A DNA stretch of 64,000 bases from Microvirga aerilata (GTDB lineage Bacteria; Pseudomonadota; Alphaproteobacteria; Rhizobiales; Beijerinckiaceae). The position numbers and the translations under genes were made by a program. The notes beneath the pieces were generated by a model. The model ran no database searches. It saw only the letters and a list, made by a program, of their open reading frames with translations, and was not told the origin of the DNA. Position 1 is the stretch's first letter. Each line of letters starts with the position of its first letter. This document shows, one piece after another, positions 19,788-27,417 of this stretch. The stretch is taken from assembly GCF_016743775.1 (NCBI RefSeq), contig NZ_JAEQMY010000002.1:153798-217797 (forward strand). The letters are read 5' to 3'.

Positions 19788-20271
19788 GGTTGGTACCTTT
19801 CGTGTGGCTGACAAGGGGGGCTGGAGGCATCACGCTCCCAGCTGGGTCAGGCTTTCTAGTTCAGGAAACGCATAAGACGAGTTTCCCGATGCATACGCCA
19901 AAAGAGGGATGGCACCGGTATCCCTGTGAGTTAGGGCCTCACTGGAGCAATGATGGAGAACGATCGCATTAGAGATAATGTTGATAACGCTCGAATTCGT
20001 CTGGTTGACTACGTATGGCCCGAAGCAGATCTACCGGAAAAACTAGGGACTCTATAGGGAAGTTCTATGTCGGTGTGCAGTTCGGCCAGAAGACAGCAAG
20101 GTAACTTTTACACTTCTCCTGCCATACCCTTCCTGTGATCTGCTTCTGCGACACCACCGTCATTTCCTAGTTTAACGGCCTTCTATCGCCCGAAATTCCC
20201 CTCTCAAATCGCAAAGCTCGCGTGTTAGCCTTGCTTTCTCGGCATCAGATACCGTGGAAGCTAAAGGCGAG
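19788..20271. other. Intergenic gap with a relic of the 21910 gene
   Basis: 484 bp without an intact gene. It is A/T-rich around 19950-20250. It contains a 12-codon relic of the small gene at 21910 (see 20135-20170). Confidence 0.55.
20135..20170 (+). pseudogene. Relic 1 of the 5' end of the 21910 gene
   Basis: Twelve codons align in frame with codons 1-12 of the intact gene: VICFCDTTVIS-stop against MTYSRDTTAISE. The GAG codon has become TAG and the ATG is GTG. Nothing recognisable follows. Confidence 0.45.
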
Positions 20272-20745
20272 ATGATGGATCAAGGTTCAGCAGAAAGAGC
20301 ACTCGTCCGGCGATCTGGTGAAGGTACCAACAACCAAGCCTTCGATCTGCCCCGCATCTTCCTGGTTCGCTCTGATGAGGTTAAGGGGGCCTTTTCCCAT
20401 TGGATTGAAAAGGTCCCGGCTGGGGCTGGTCCGCCGATGCATGTGCATCACAAGGAGCAGGAGCTGTTCCGTGTCCTTAATGGTCAATTCCGGTTCTGGT
20501 GCACGGGAGAGGCTCAGGACCTGACCGATGGCGACACCGTCCTGATCCCCAAGGGTGCTCCGCACACCTTCAAGAACATCGGCTCCAACGAGGGGCAACT
20601 GCTGATCACCTTGACCCCTGGAGATGGAGACGGCTTCTTCATCGACGTCGAGAAACGAGGTCTAAATCCGTCGCGGGATATGCCTCAGATTGTGGAAATT
20701 GCAGGCCGCTACGGCCTTGAATTCGTCGGGCCGCCACCTGCTTGA
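20272..20745 (+). CDS. Cupin domain-containing protein
   Basis: 157 aa single-domain cupin. GPPMHVHHKEQELFRVLNGQFRFW is cupin motif 1 (metal-ligand His/His/Glu) and DTVLIPKGAPHTFKNIG is motif 2. AAAGGCGAG precedes two consecutive ATGs (20272 and 20275); either could start. Cupins of this type can be dioxygenases, isomerases or sensors; no substrate is implied by its neighbours. Confidence 0.82.
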   Translation: MMDQGSAERALVRRSGEGTNNQAFDLPRIFLVRSDEVKGAFSHWIEKVPAGAGPPMHVHHKEQELFRVLNGQFRFWCTGEAQDLTDGDTVLIPKGAPHTFKNIGSNEGQLLITLTPGDGDGFFIDVEKRGLNPSRDMPQIVEIAGRYGLEFVGPPPA

Positions 20746-20818
20746 GGTAGAGACAAAAGAAGGGCATTCCACGCTGCCTCGGAAAGACTTATTCACCCGT
20801 TCATGCCAAGCGCTCGGC

Positions 20819-20854
20819 ATGACCTGCTCCCGCAACACAACCGCACAAACGTGA
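20819..20854 (+). pseudogene. Relic 2 of the 5' end of the 21910 gene
   Basis: MTCSRNTTAQT-stop aligns with MTYSRDTTAISE of the intact gene. The similarity extends about 27 bp upstream (20792 onward, TTCACCC.TTCATGCCA in both), so the copied unit includes the leader. Confidence 0.55.
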
Positions 20855-20941
20855 CCCACCACTCGCCTGGGGAGAAGGGGATCCTCGACAGACGCTCGAA
20901 GGCGAGCCGTTCAAAAAGAATAGCCGGCCATAATGGGCGGG

Positions 20942-21307
20942 TCAGTGCTGGTGATCGGGCGGCGCGAACAGAATCAATTCGGCCCGCTCGTTGCCTTCAA
21001 CGTAAGCATCATGCCCTGGTGGGATCTCGAAGAAGTCGCCCGCGCCAATGTGGGTCTCGATGCCTGTATCGACCATGCGAACCACGAGCTTCCCGCCGAT
21101 GCAGTAGCCGGTGTGGCGCATTGGGCAAGAGTTGGGGAAACCAAGCAGCGGCTTCTCATCCGCCTCCCAGGTCCACCCTGGTTCGAAGATCGCGTGCATG
21201 CCGGCCGTTCCGTCAGCCATCTTGATGATGGCAATTCGGCCGTGGTCCTTCATATCGAGAAGTTGGTCGGGAGTGTCGAACCGCCTGATCTCAATTGCAG
21301 AGGTCAT
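20942..21307 (-). CDS. Small cupin protein, 121 aa
   Basis: Begins MTSAIEIRRFDTPDQLLDMKDHGRIAIIKMADGTAGMHAIFEPGWTWE and contains the cupin core CPMRHTGYCIGGKLVVRMVDTG and GDFFEIPPGHDAYVEGNERAELI. GGAGGG precedes ATG 21307. It is convergent with the cupin at 20272 and shares no clear operon. It is probably a metal-binding sensor or enzyme of unknown substrate. Confidence 0.8.
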   Translation of the reverse strand: MTSAIEIRRFDTPDQLLDMKDHGRIAIIKMADGTAGMHAIFEPGWTWEADEKPLLGFPNSCPMRHTGYCIGGKLVVRMVDTGIETHIGAGDFFEIPPGHDAYVEGNERAELILFAPPDHQH

Positions 21308-21621
21308 GGAAGAACCCTCCGTTCTGGCTGGTCAATGCGCCCAAGGGAGCAGTATCGGGCACTTCACATAGCGGAACAAGCAATCCTCTGGGATGAGGGT
21401 TTCTTCACCCACATCCGCCACCCCCCTCATGACCTAGTCCCTGGATGCGAGCGCCCTCACTGAGATCACCGGCCAACCTGTCGATACCTTACCTTAACCC
21501 TGCGGCATCCTTCCGCTGGCAACCGCTGCCGATGGCCTTAAGCTCTACGCTGCAAACGGCGCCGTGAGCGCACTCATGATGAGTGGCCAGAGCGCCGTAC
21601 GACAAGACTGCAAAGGGGCTC
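21308..21621. other. Intergenic gap with relic 3
   Basis: About 310 bp without an intact gene. It includes the best-preserved relic of the 21910 gene (21429-21497). Confidence 0.55.
21429..21497 (+). pseudogene. Relic 3 of the 5' end of the 21910 gene
   Basis: 23 codons align without gaps to the intact gene: MT-stop-SLDASALTEITGQPVDTLP against MTYSRDTTAISEITGRPVSTWS. TAC (codon 3) has become TAG, and a second stop closes the unit at 21495. The ITG.PV core is conserved. Confidence 0.65.
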
Positions 21622-21816
21622 ATGATGAGCGACTACAGTGGGTACGACCGCCCATACCCAACCTGGTTCCCATATTTCTGCGCAGCAGTTCTCCTGATTG
21701 GCGCCGTCGTCTTTTGGGCCGCAAGTGGAAGCGATGCCCCACCTTCAGCTCAGATGCATGAAGAGATGAGTATCGCGCGCCACAGGCAGGGCATCGTTAC
21801 TCATCGGCGGAGCTGA
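21622..21816 (+). CDS. Small single-pass membrane protein, 64 aa
   Basis: Starts MMSDYSGYDRPYPTWFPYF and has one hydrophobic helix (FCAAVLLIGAVVFWAA, about 19-34) followed by a polar tail. AAAGGGG lies 4-7 bp before the ATG pair. The family is not recognised; it may be a small inner-membrane protein. Confidence 0.5.
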   Translation: MMSDYSGYDRPYPTWFPYFCAAVLLIGAVVFWAASGSDAPPSAQMHEEMSIARHRQGIVTHRRS

Positions 21817-21909
21817 AGCACAGCTGGAGCGTTCATCCGCGAGGGGTATAAGGCTGGAGCCCGCAAGACAGCAACCCTCTCTTCACCCCTTCATGCCATA
21901 AGCCGTGGC

Positions 21910-22176
21910 ATGACCTACTCCCGCGACACCACCGCCATCTCCGAGATCACCGGCCGACCCGTCAGCACCTGGTCCGAGGAATGGCAGCACGAATGTGAGG
22001 CAAAAGCTGTCCTGGCTATGTCCAAGGAGCAGCGAAACACCTTCTTCAACGGCAGGAAGGACGAGAACGGAAAGACAGTTGACCGTGGGGTAGTCGCCAT
22101 CCGGGGGGCTAAGGCTGCCGAGGACCTGAAGGCGCTCATGGAGAGGCTGCAGGAAGTTCGAAGCAACCGGTCCTAG
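21910..22176 (+). CDS. Small conserved-looking hypothetical protein, 88 aa
   Basis: Charged, probably helical protein: ISEITGRPVSTWSEEWQHECEAKAVLAMSKEQRNTFFNGRKDENGK and then AAEDLKALMERLQEVRS. No membrane segment or signal peptide. There is no strong RBS before ATG 21910. Three truncated relics of its first 12-23 codons lie upstream within 1.8 kb, so this gene or its 5' unit has been duplicated repeatedly. The function is unknown. Confidence 0.65.
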   Translation: MTYSRDTTAISEITGRPVSTWSEEWQHECEAKAVLAMSKEQRNTFFNGRKDENGKTVDRGVVAIRGAKAAEDLKALMERLQEVRSNRS

Positions 22177-22196
22177 TTAGCACCGGTTCTGGCTCC

Positions 22197-22631
22197 TCAG
22201 CCCTTCGCGCTGATTGTGGCCGCCCCAGGAGCAGCTGGGCAAGCGATCGTGAACTCGGAGTGCAAGCGGGTGATCGCGACACCGCTTACTACCGTACATC
22301 CCTTCAGAGCTGGGGTCGCAGCGATATACTCCGTGACCGCCTCTTCGTGCCTTACGCCCGTAACTGGCGAGACTGACAACTCACCTCGCCATGACTGGCA
22401 GATGGACTGGCGCACTTCAGAGGCTGCATATGCGGCAACGAGCATTCGCCCGTTAATGGGCTGTCGATAAATCTGGTACCCGCCACCACAGGTGGTCGTC
22501 ACATTGACGTAGCTCACTCCAACATAGTCGGACAAGGAACCGCCCAGAGGGGTCGACCGGCTTGACGCGCAAGCTGAGAGGGATGCTGCAAGCGCTGCTA
22601 TGGCAATGATCGACACAGGACGGCGGAGCAT
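22197..22631 (-). CDS. Putative lipoprotein, 144 aa
   Basis: The signal peptide ends in the lipobox LSAC (cysteine at about 21), so the protein should be lipidated. The mature part has YVGVSYVNVTTTCGGGYQIYRQPINGRM and two further cysteines. GAGGAAG precedes the ATG at 22631. The family is not recognised. Confidence 0.7.
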   Translation of the reverse strand: MLRRPVSIIAIAALAASLSACASSRSTPLGGSLSDYVGVSYVNVTTTCGGGYQIYRQPINGRMLVAAYAASEVRQSICQSWRGELSVSPVTGVRHEEAVTEYIAATPALKGCTVVSGVAITRLHSEFTIACPAAPGAATISAKG

Positions 22632-22746
22632 CTCTTCCTCGGGTCGGTTTTCGATCAGCCAGTCCTAGCAGCAATTGCTGAGCTTGTCCTGCGAAAGTAG
22701 AGGCGACAGGCCCCCTGGATTAGGGGAAGCTGACGAATACCAGCAC

Positions 22747-23559
22747 TCAAATGATCCAGAATGCGGCCGCACTAAGATCCAGCTTTCCCACAACAGCGAA
22801 CTTTATCTGCTGATGGGCAGACCCGCTCCCGTCTTGGTCGAAGTACAATGCTCCAGTCGCTTTGTTGTAGATAATCCGATCCGAGGCGTCATGTGCCTTC
22901 GAGCCGATCCAGAACGCATTGTCCTTGAGTGCGCCGCGTCCGCCCGTGCTCTTGAAGATGGTGGACTTGAGGCTGATGCGGTCTGCCCACGGGTTGAAGT
23001 CGGCGAGCCTGTCGACGTTTGTCTTGCCATCCAGCGCGGTGCTGAAGATGAAGTTGTCATACCCTTCCCCGCTGGACAGCCTGTCGTTCCCCTCTCCGCC
23101 CGACAAGGTGTCGTTACCAGTATGTCCGAAAAGCAGATCATCCCCGGACCCGCCGTTGAGACGATCCTCGTTCCAGCTTCCGTAGAGCTTATCCCGTCCA
23201 GAGCCCCCATGGAGGATGCCGTTCTCGTTGCCTCCATAGAGGATGTCATCGCCAGCCTCGCCATACAGAACATCCTTGCCGGCATCGCCGTACAGAACGT
23301 CGTTTCCCTCTCCCCCGCGAAGCTGATCGGCCCCATCGCCGCCTCTCAGGATGTCGTTCCCGATGCCGCCAGAGAGCACGTCCTTGTCGCCCCCACCCCA
23401 TAATCTGTCGTTTCCGTCACCCCCGAAGAGCCGGTCACGTCCTCCATGCCCATAGATCGTATCATTGCCGCCTTCGCCGTAGATGAAATCCAGAGCATCA
23501 TCGCCAAGGACGTAGTCGGCCGTTGGGGTTCCGTGGACCGGAACGATGAAGGTGGCCAT
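22747..23559 (-). CDS. RTX calcium-binding repeat protein, 270 aa
   Basis: Residues 20-165 are about fifteen nonapeptide GGxGxDxLx repeats (GEGGNDTIYGHGGRDRLFGG and so on) that fold as a calcium-loaded beta-roll. The C-terminal 100 residues (YDNFIFSTAL, VDRLADFNPWADRISL, GALYFDQDGSGSAHQQIKFAVV, LSAAAFWII) are the serralysin-like region carrying the type I secretion signal. There is no N-terminal signal peptide and no enzymatic domain, so it may be an extracellular structural or adhesive protein. Its C-terminus is clearly related to that of the alginate lyase at 24853. No T1SS exporter is encoded in the window. Confidence 0.9.
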   Translation of the reverse strand: MATFIVPVHGTPTADYVLGDDALDFIYGEGGNDTIYGHGGRDRLFGGDGNDRLWGGGDKDVLSGGIGNDILRGGDGADQLRGGEGNDVLYGDAGKDVLYGEAGDDILYGGNENGILHGGSGRDKLYGSWNEDRLNGGSGDDLLFGHTGNDTLSGGEGNDRLSSGEGYDNFIFSTALDGKTNVDRLADFNPWADRISLKSTIFKSTGGRGALKDNAFWIGSKAHDASDRIIYNKATGALYFDQDGSGSAHQQIKFAVVGKLDLSAAAFWII

Positions 23560-24038
23560 GGCTTAGGTCCTGATGGAGGGCGGGGCGCTGTCGCAGATGC
23601 TGCAGTGACCATATACCTTCGAGGTCTCTCTGATCGCAATGCTTCTCAGCGATCCACCGCGCGTGCTGGCGCGCCGTTCGGGAAAACGTCCTAACGCCGC
23701 CAGTGGCTGCGTTCCCAGCCTTGAGGGCTTCCCATACGGGGAATGGCGGCGCGTTTTGCGCACCCGTGCAAGTGCGGCAGCCTTTGGCCGCCTGATCAAT
23801 GTTCACGCGCATGCGCGGATGGCAAACGGTAAGTTGGGGCGTTACATAATCCAAAGAGCGCGAACTAGCCTAATAGGCTAAGGACTTCTACTTAGGTCAG
23901 TTGGCTGACCCTGGCTTAGGCCATCAAGCTGAATTGCCCCTCATCCTAACGTAGTTAATAACTCGCCTCGTTCATTGAGACATTCATCCAAGCACAACAA
24001 AAATTTTCTAGACCTCCGTAGGGGCACAGACGGACATA

Positions 24039-24075
24039 AGCCGCGAACACAGCAAAAGCTGGGCGCGGCTTTTTC
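24039..24075 (+). terminator. Intrinsic terminator without upstream gene (1)
   Basis: Outer stem AAGCCGCG/CGCGGCTT encloses an inner CAGC-AAAA-GCTG hairpin and is followed directly by TTTTT on the plus strand. No plus-strand protein gene ends before it, so it probably ends a small RNA. Confidence 0.65.
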
Positions 24076-24169
24076 TTTGTCAAATGGACGCCTGCTCGAT
24101 GGAAACCTTGAAGGGGCACGAGCAACCAAGAGGCAGGACCCGGCCAAGTGCAAGGATGGGAGAGGTTGA

Positions 24170-24356
24170 GGTCTATGGGCTTGGCCCGGAGCACGGTTGA
24201 GCGACCGGTACCCTCTTTCGGGAGAGGTCTACTCCCCATTCGTTCGCCCCTACTCCTAGCATCGGCAGTTGCGAGAGGATATCTCGTGCGACCCGATCTA
24301 GGCTGCCCCTACGATCGCAACTAAGCGCCCTCTCCTCGAGAGGGCGCTTCTTTTTT
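24170..24356 (+). ncRNA. Candidate structured small RNA
   Basis: The 3' end is set by the terminator at 24323-24356. Upstream lie a hairpin CCTCT-TTCGGG-AGAGG (24212-24227) and a long-range 8-bp stem AGTTGCGA (24267-24274) with TCGCAACT (24315-24322) that abuts the terminator. Three successive helices with no coding frame are the pattern of a trans-acting sRNA. The 5' end is a guess; no family was recognised. Confidence 0.4.
24323..24356 (+). terminator. Intrinsic terminator without upstream gene (2)
   Basis: AAGCGCCCTCT (24323-24333) pairs perfectly with AGAGGGCGCTT (24339-24349) around CCTCG, then C and six T residues. It is a strong plus-strand terminator. Confidence 0.8.
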
Positions 24357-24852
24357 CTCCAGAGTCGGCTCTACGCCAGATACAAGGCATGTCCCGGTTC
24401 CCGCTGGATTGTTCATGCCCACGGTCCAACTTTCCAAATCAGGCTCCATCGACTCCCCAAGCTCTTCGAACAGCTCCGCCTCGATACAAACCATGGCGGC
24501 AAGCGGAAACCGCTCTGCGAAGGACCAGCCTCTTACATAGAGAATGCCCGCTGGCCGAAGCGGGTGGGCCGGAGGAGGCTGTAGCCCCTGTGAGCTGCCG
24601 TGCTGCACCGCTTCAGAAAAATGAAGCGTGGCCACGTTCTCGCCCTATTCAGCTACCACAACCCTGACCGTAGAGTTCTGAAGTACGAACGTCATTCATC
24701 GAACAACCGATGAGAGACGGTCGATTTGTGGCGAAGTTCAGCGTTTCTTCTCAGTACAGCGGCCGTTCTGGCTACTGCTTATTCATCATACGATACATCG
24801 AAGTCTTGAGGCCTCACATCGTTGGGGCACGCTCATCTATGGGGACAACCAT

Positions 24853-26157
24853 ATGGCTCTGAATGCTTCCACCGCGCCCAGCGGCAACTTTAACTTGTCC
24901 AATTGGAAGATCACCCTCCCAGTCGATCAGAATGGCAGCACCAGCGGCACCGCCGTCGAGGTGCAGAACCTCAGCGGCTATAAGAATACGAAGTACTTCT
25001 ACACCGGTTCCGACGGAGCGATGGTCTTCTACGCTCCTGTCGACGGCGCAACCACCAAGGGCTCGTCCTACGCGCGGTCTGAGCTGCGCGAAATGAGTGC
25101 AAGCGAGAAGGCTGCCTGGAACCTGTCGAAAGGTGGTTTCATGAGCGCCACCCTGGAGGTTGATGCGGCTCCTAACCGCGAGGGTGTTGGCGGCAAGCTG
25201 GTTGTTGGTCAGATCCACGGACAGGACCACGAACTGGTGCGCCTCTACTGGGAAAACGGCACGGTCTACTTTGTCAACGATCGGGCCGGCTCAGGCAACT
25301 CCGAGACCAAGTTCACGCTCAAGGACAGCAAGGGTGCCACGCCGGACGTCTCACTGAACGAGAAGTTCTCCTATACGATCAATGCCAAGGGTTCTTCTCT
25401 TGAAGTCGACGTCTACGCCGATGGCAAGGTGTACGAGTCCAGCACCAAGATCAACCCGGTCTGGCAGAGCGATACCTTCTACTTCAAGGCCGGGGCTTAT
25501 CTCGGCGCGAACGAGGCCAATGGCTCCGGTGCTGGCCAGGCCTCCTTCTATGACCTGCATGTCAACCACGATGGCAAGGTGACGCCGCCCAAGACCTCCT
25601 TTGATCCGGCGCCAACGCCTGCTCCGGATGAGCCGGTTCAGGAGCGTTCGGAGGATACCACGCCAACTCCACCATCCACACCGGATCCAATTCAGTCCGA
25701 CCTACCGACGACCACGAAAACCTTTATCGACGACGACGATGCCAACAGCCTCAGAGGCTCGTCCGGTAGCGACCGGATCGACGGCAAGGGCGGCGACGAC
25801 AAGATCTGGGCCAAGAACGGCAGCGACGTTCTGAGTGGCGGTTCAGGCGAGGATGCGTTCATCTTCGACACCAAGCCCGGCAGCACCAACATTGATACCA
25901 TTCTGGACTTCAATCCGGAGGATGACACCATCCGCCTCAATGACTCCGTGTTCGCTGAACTTGAAGAAGGCAAGCTCTCGGCGGACAACTTTGTGATCGG
26001 CGCTGCCGCTAAGGACTCTGACGATTACATCATCTACAACAACGAGACAGGTGCTCTGTCCTACGATGCGGACGGCAACGGCTCCGATGCGGCGGTGCAG
26101 TTTAGCGTGATCGACAACCTCGCGAAGCTCGCTGCAAGCCACTTCATGGTGATCTAA
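24853..26157 (+). CDS. Alginate lyase, polysaccharide lyase family 7, with RTX secretion tail
   Basis: 434 aa in three parts. Residues 5-240 are a PL7 beta-jelly roll with the three diagnostic motifs: YARSELREM, GQIHGQD and YFKAGAYLGAN, which carry the catalytic Arg/Gln/His/Tyr set. A Pro/Thr/Asp-rich linker follows (250-295). The C-terminal 140 residues hold one or two degenerate RTX repeats (GSSGSDRIDGKGGDDKIWA, GSDVLSGGSGEDAFIF) and a T1SS-type end. No Sec signal is present, so export should be by a type I system encoded elsewhere. It cleaves alginate by beta-elimination; whether M or G blocks are preferred is not clear, although QIH rather than QVH is commonly linked to G-containing substrate. 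Confidence 0.93.
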   Translation: MALNASTAPSGNFNLSNWKITLPVDQNGSTSGTAVEVQNLSGYKNTKYFYTGSDGAMVFYAPVDGATTKGSSYARSELREMSASEKAAWNLSKGGFMSATLEVDAAPNREGVGGKLVVGQIHGQDHELVRLYWENGTVYFVNDRAGSGNSETKFTLKDSKGATPDVSLNEKFSYTINAKGSSLEVDVYADGKVYESSTKINPVWQSDTFYFKAGAYLGANEANGSGAGQASFYDLHVNHDGKVTPPKTSFDPAPTPAPDEPVQERSEDTTPTPPSTPDPIQSDLPTTTKTFIDDDDANSLRGSSGSDRIDGKGGDDKIWAKNGSDVLSGGSGEDAFIFDTKPGSTNIDTILDFNPEDDTIRLNDSVFAELEEGKLSADNFVIGAAAKDSDDYIIYNNETGALSYDADGNGSDAAVQFSVIDNLAKLAASHFMVI

Positions 26158-26169
26158 ACACGAGTATGA

Positions 26170-26209
26170 CTCAGCAGCAGCCTCAGTTCAGGCTGAGGCT
26201 GCTGCTGAG
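26170..26209 (+). terminator. Stem-loop downstream of alginate lyase
   Basis: A perfect 17-bp stem (CTCAGCAGCAGCCTCAG, 26170-26186, with its complement at 26193-26209) around TTCAGG, 13 bp after the stop. The T-run is weak, so termination efficiency is uncertain. Confidence 0.65.
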
Positions 26210-26400
26210 CTGTGAACTCTTTAGGGAATGCACCTGCCTCATCCAGTGAGATCCGGCGGTGCCCACGCTCAAAACTGTGCCAGTTCGGCTCGTGAGTCCC
26301 AATGAAAGTGCAAAAGGCTCGGGCTTAATCGAAGCCAAGAGCAAGCCGAAGGCCTTTCAGTCGCGGTCCTATAACTTCGGGTTAGTCCATCGACTCTGCC

Positions 26401-26841
26401 TTAGTGCAGTCGGTCGTTGGCGACCTTGAATATCGTTTGGCCGAGGGCCTGAGAGAAATCAGATATAACCGTGTCTGCCTCATTATCCGCGTTTCGGACC
26501 CCTAAACGCTTCGAAGAGCGCAGAACATCTGAGCGGGCTGTATCCATAGCCCTCTGAAGCTTCGGCCCAGGTTCAAAGTCGTGGCCATCGAGGACTTCCA
26601 CGAGAACATTGGCAAAGGTGTCCCGTCCTGTATGTCGAGGACGGTGAGCGGTAGTTCCTACACCATAAGGCTTTCGCTTGAGAATCCCGCTTCGCGCCTC
26701 CCTACCCTAAACCGCCTCGGCCTCGCCGGCAGTCAGCCTTGTAGAGGATCTCTTCCCAGACTTGCTCAAAGCGCGGCTTCTTACGATCTGGAGCAAATCG
26801 GGTTGTGGCGTTGCTTGTGGATAACTAGGAGACTTAGGCAT
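26401..26841 (-). pseudogene. Gene interrupted by an in-frame amber codon
   Basis: Reading from ATG at 26841 gives MPKSPSYPQATPQPDLLQIV... for 44 codons, then TAG (26709-26707), then the same frame stays open for 101 more codons to TAA at 26401. The second half (HTGRDTFANVLVEVLDGHDFEPGPKL, VISDFSQALGQTIFKVANDRLH) reads like real protein. One substitution from CAG, GAG, AAG or TGG would explain the stop. The family is not recognised. It is a nonsense pseudogene or, less likely, two short genes. It lies 100 bp from the 3' end of tRNA-Phe. Confidence 0.5.
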
Positions 26842-26941
26842 CCGCTCGGTCTGTGCCCCTGGCGTGCTCCCAGAGAGTGAAACACTAAGCGCCCCAATGG
26901 GGGTGCTTGCGTAAATCTTTATTGAACCGAGTGAATTGGAG

Positions 26942-27017
26942 TGGTGCCCAGGGGCGGAATCGAACCACCGACACTGCGATTTTCAGTCGCATGCTCTACC
27001 AACTGAGCTACCTGGGC
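26942..27017 (-). tRNA. tRNA-Phe(GAA)
   Basis: Acceptor arms GCCCAGG and CCTGGGC pair, the D-arm is AGCTCAGTTGGTAGAGC, the anticodon arm is GCGAC-TGAAAAT-CGC with anticodon GAA, and the T-arm contains GGTTCGATTCC. The CCA end is encoded. Its 3' end faces the accessory stretch at 17-27 kb. Confidence 0.97.
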
Positions 27018-27119
27018 ATCCGATGCGCGGCTGGTGCCGTGCGCGTCGTGGAGGGGTGTATAGTCAGACCCGCGGCGCATGTCCAGCGGTTCAGCCGACA
27101 AAATTCGAGGAATTGTCGA

Positions 27120-27320
27120 TCAGGCCTCCCGATCGTCTTCGTCCCGGTCTTCGTCGTCCTCGACGGCCGGGATCGCATAGGTGCCGGAAAGCCAGCGGTT
27201 CAGGTCCACATCGGCGCAGCGCTTGGAGCAGAAAGGCTTGTACTCGAGCTGAGTGGGCTTGCCGCAGATCGGGCATTTGCCCAGGGAAGCGAGGGGCTTG
27301 TTCTCGTTGGCAGCATTCAT
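27120..27320 (-). CDS. yacG: DNA gyrase inhibitor YacG
   Basis: 66 aa zinc-ribbon protein. The four zinc cysteines are in KCPICGKPTQL and PFCSKRCADVDLNRWLSGTYAIP, the latter being the YacG signature. In E. coli it binds GyrB and inhibits gyrase. It is encoded directly after maf on the minus strand, a frequent order in alphaproteobacteria, and has an acidic tail. Confidence 0.93.
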   Translation of the reverse strand: MNAANENKPLASLGKCPICGKPTQLEYKPFCSKRCADVDLNRWLSGTYAIPAVEDDEDRDEDDREA

Positions 27321-27417
27321 CCTTCACCTCGTCATGGTTTCAGGCGGCAAGGTGGGCACAGGCAGGCGGTTGCGCAAGGCAGCGTCCGGGCCGAGGCCCA
27401 GTTCAGGCAGCAGCAGT

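Larger units (their letters stand above)
23560..24852. other. 1.3 kb non-coding region between divergent RTX and alginate-lyase genes
   Basis: No supported protein gene. It contains two plus-strand intrinsic terminators (24039 and 24323) with no plus-strand gene upstream, and a structured segment before the second; these suggest one or two small RNAs. The ends should hold the promoters of the two flanking secreted-protein genes. Confidence 0.6.

Noticed and set aside
22990..23540. Repeating DNA in the RTX gene as a CRISPR-like array
   Set aside because: The 27-bp period encodes RTX nonapeptides in one continuous frame.
24321..24494. Minus-strand frame starting at ATG 24494 or further upstream at GTG 24635
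   Set aside because: No RBS, and its last codons form the plus-strand terminator hairpin at 24323-24356. The terminator is the better explanation.
17452..26941. Direct repeat of the tRNA-Phe 3' end as an attachment site
   Set aside because: I searched the stretch for GGGGCGGAATCGAACC-like copies and found only an 8-nt match near 26253, which is chance level.
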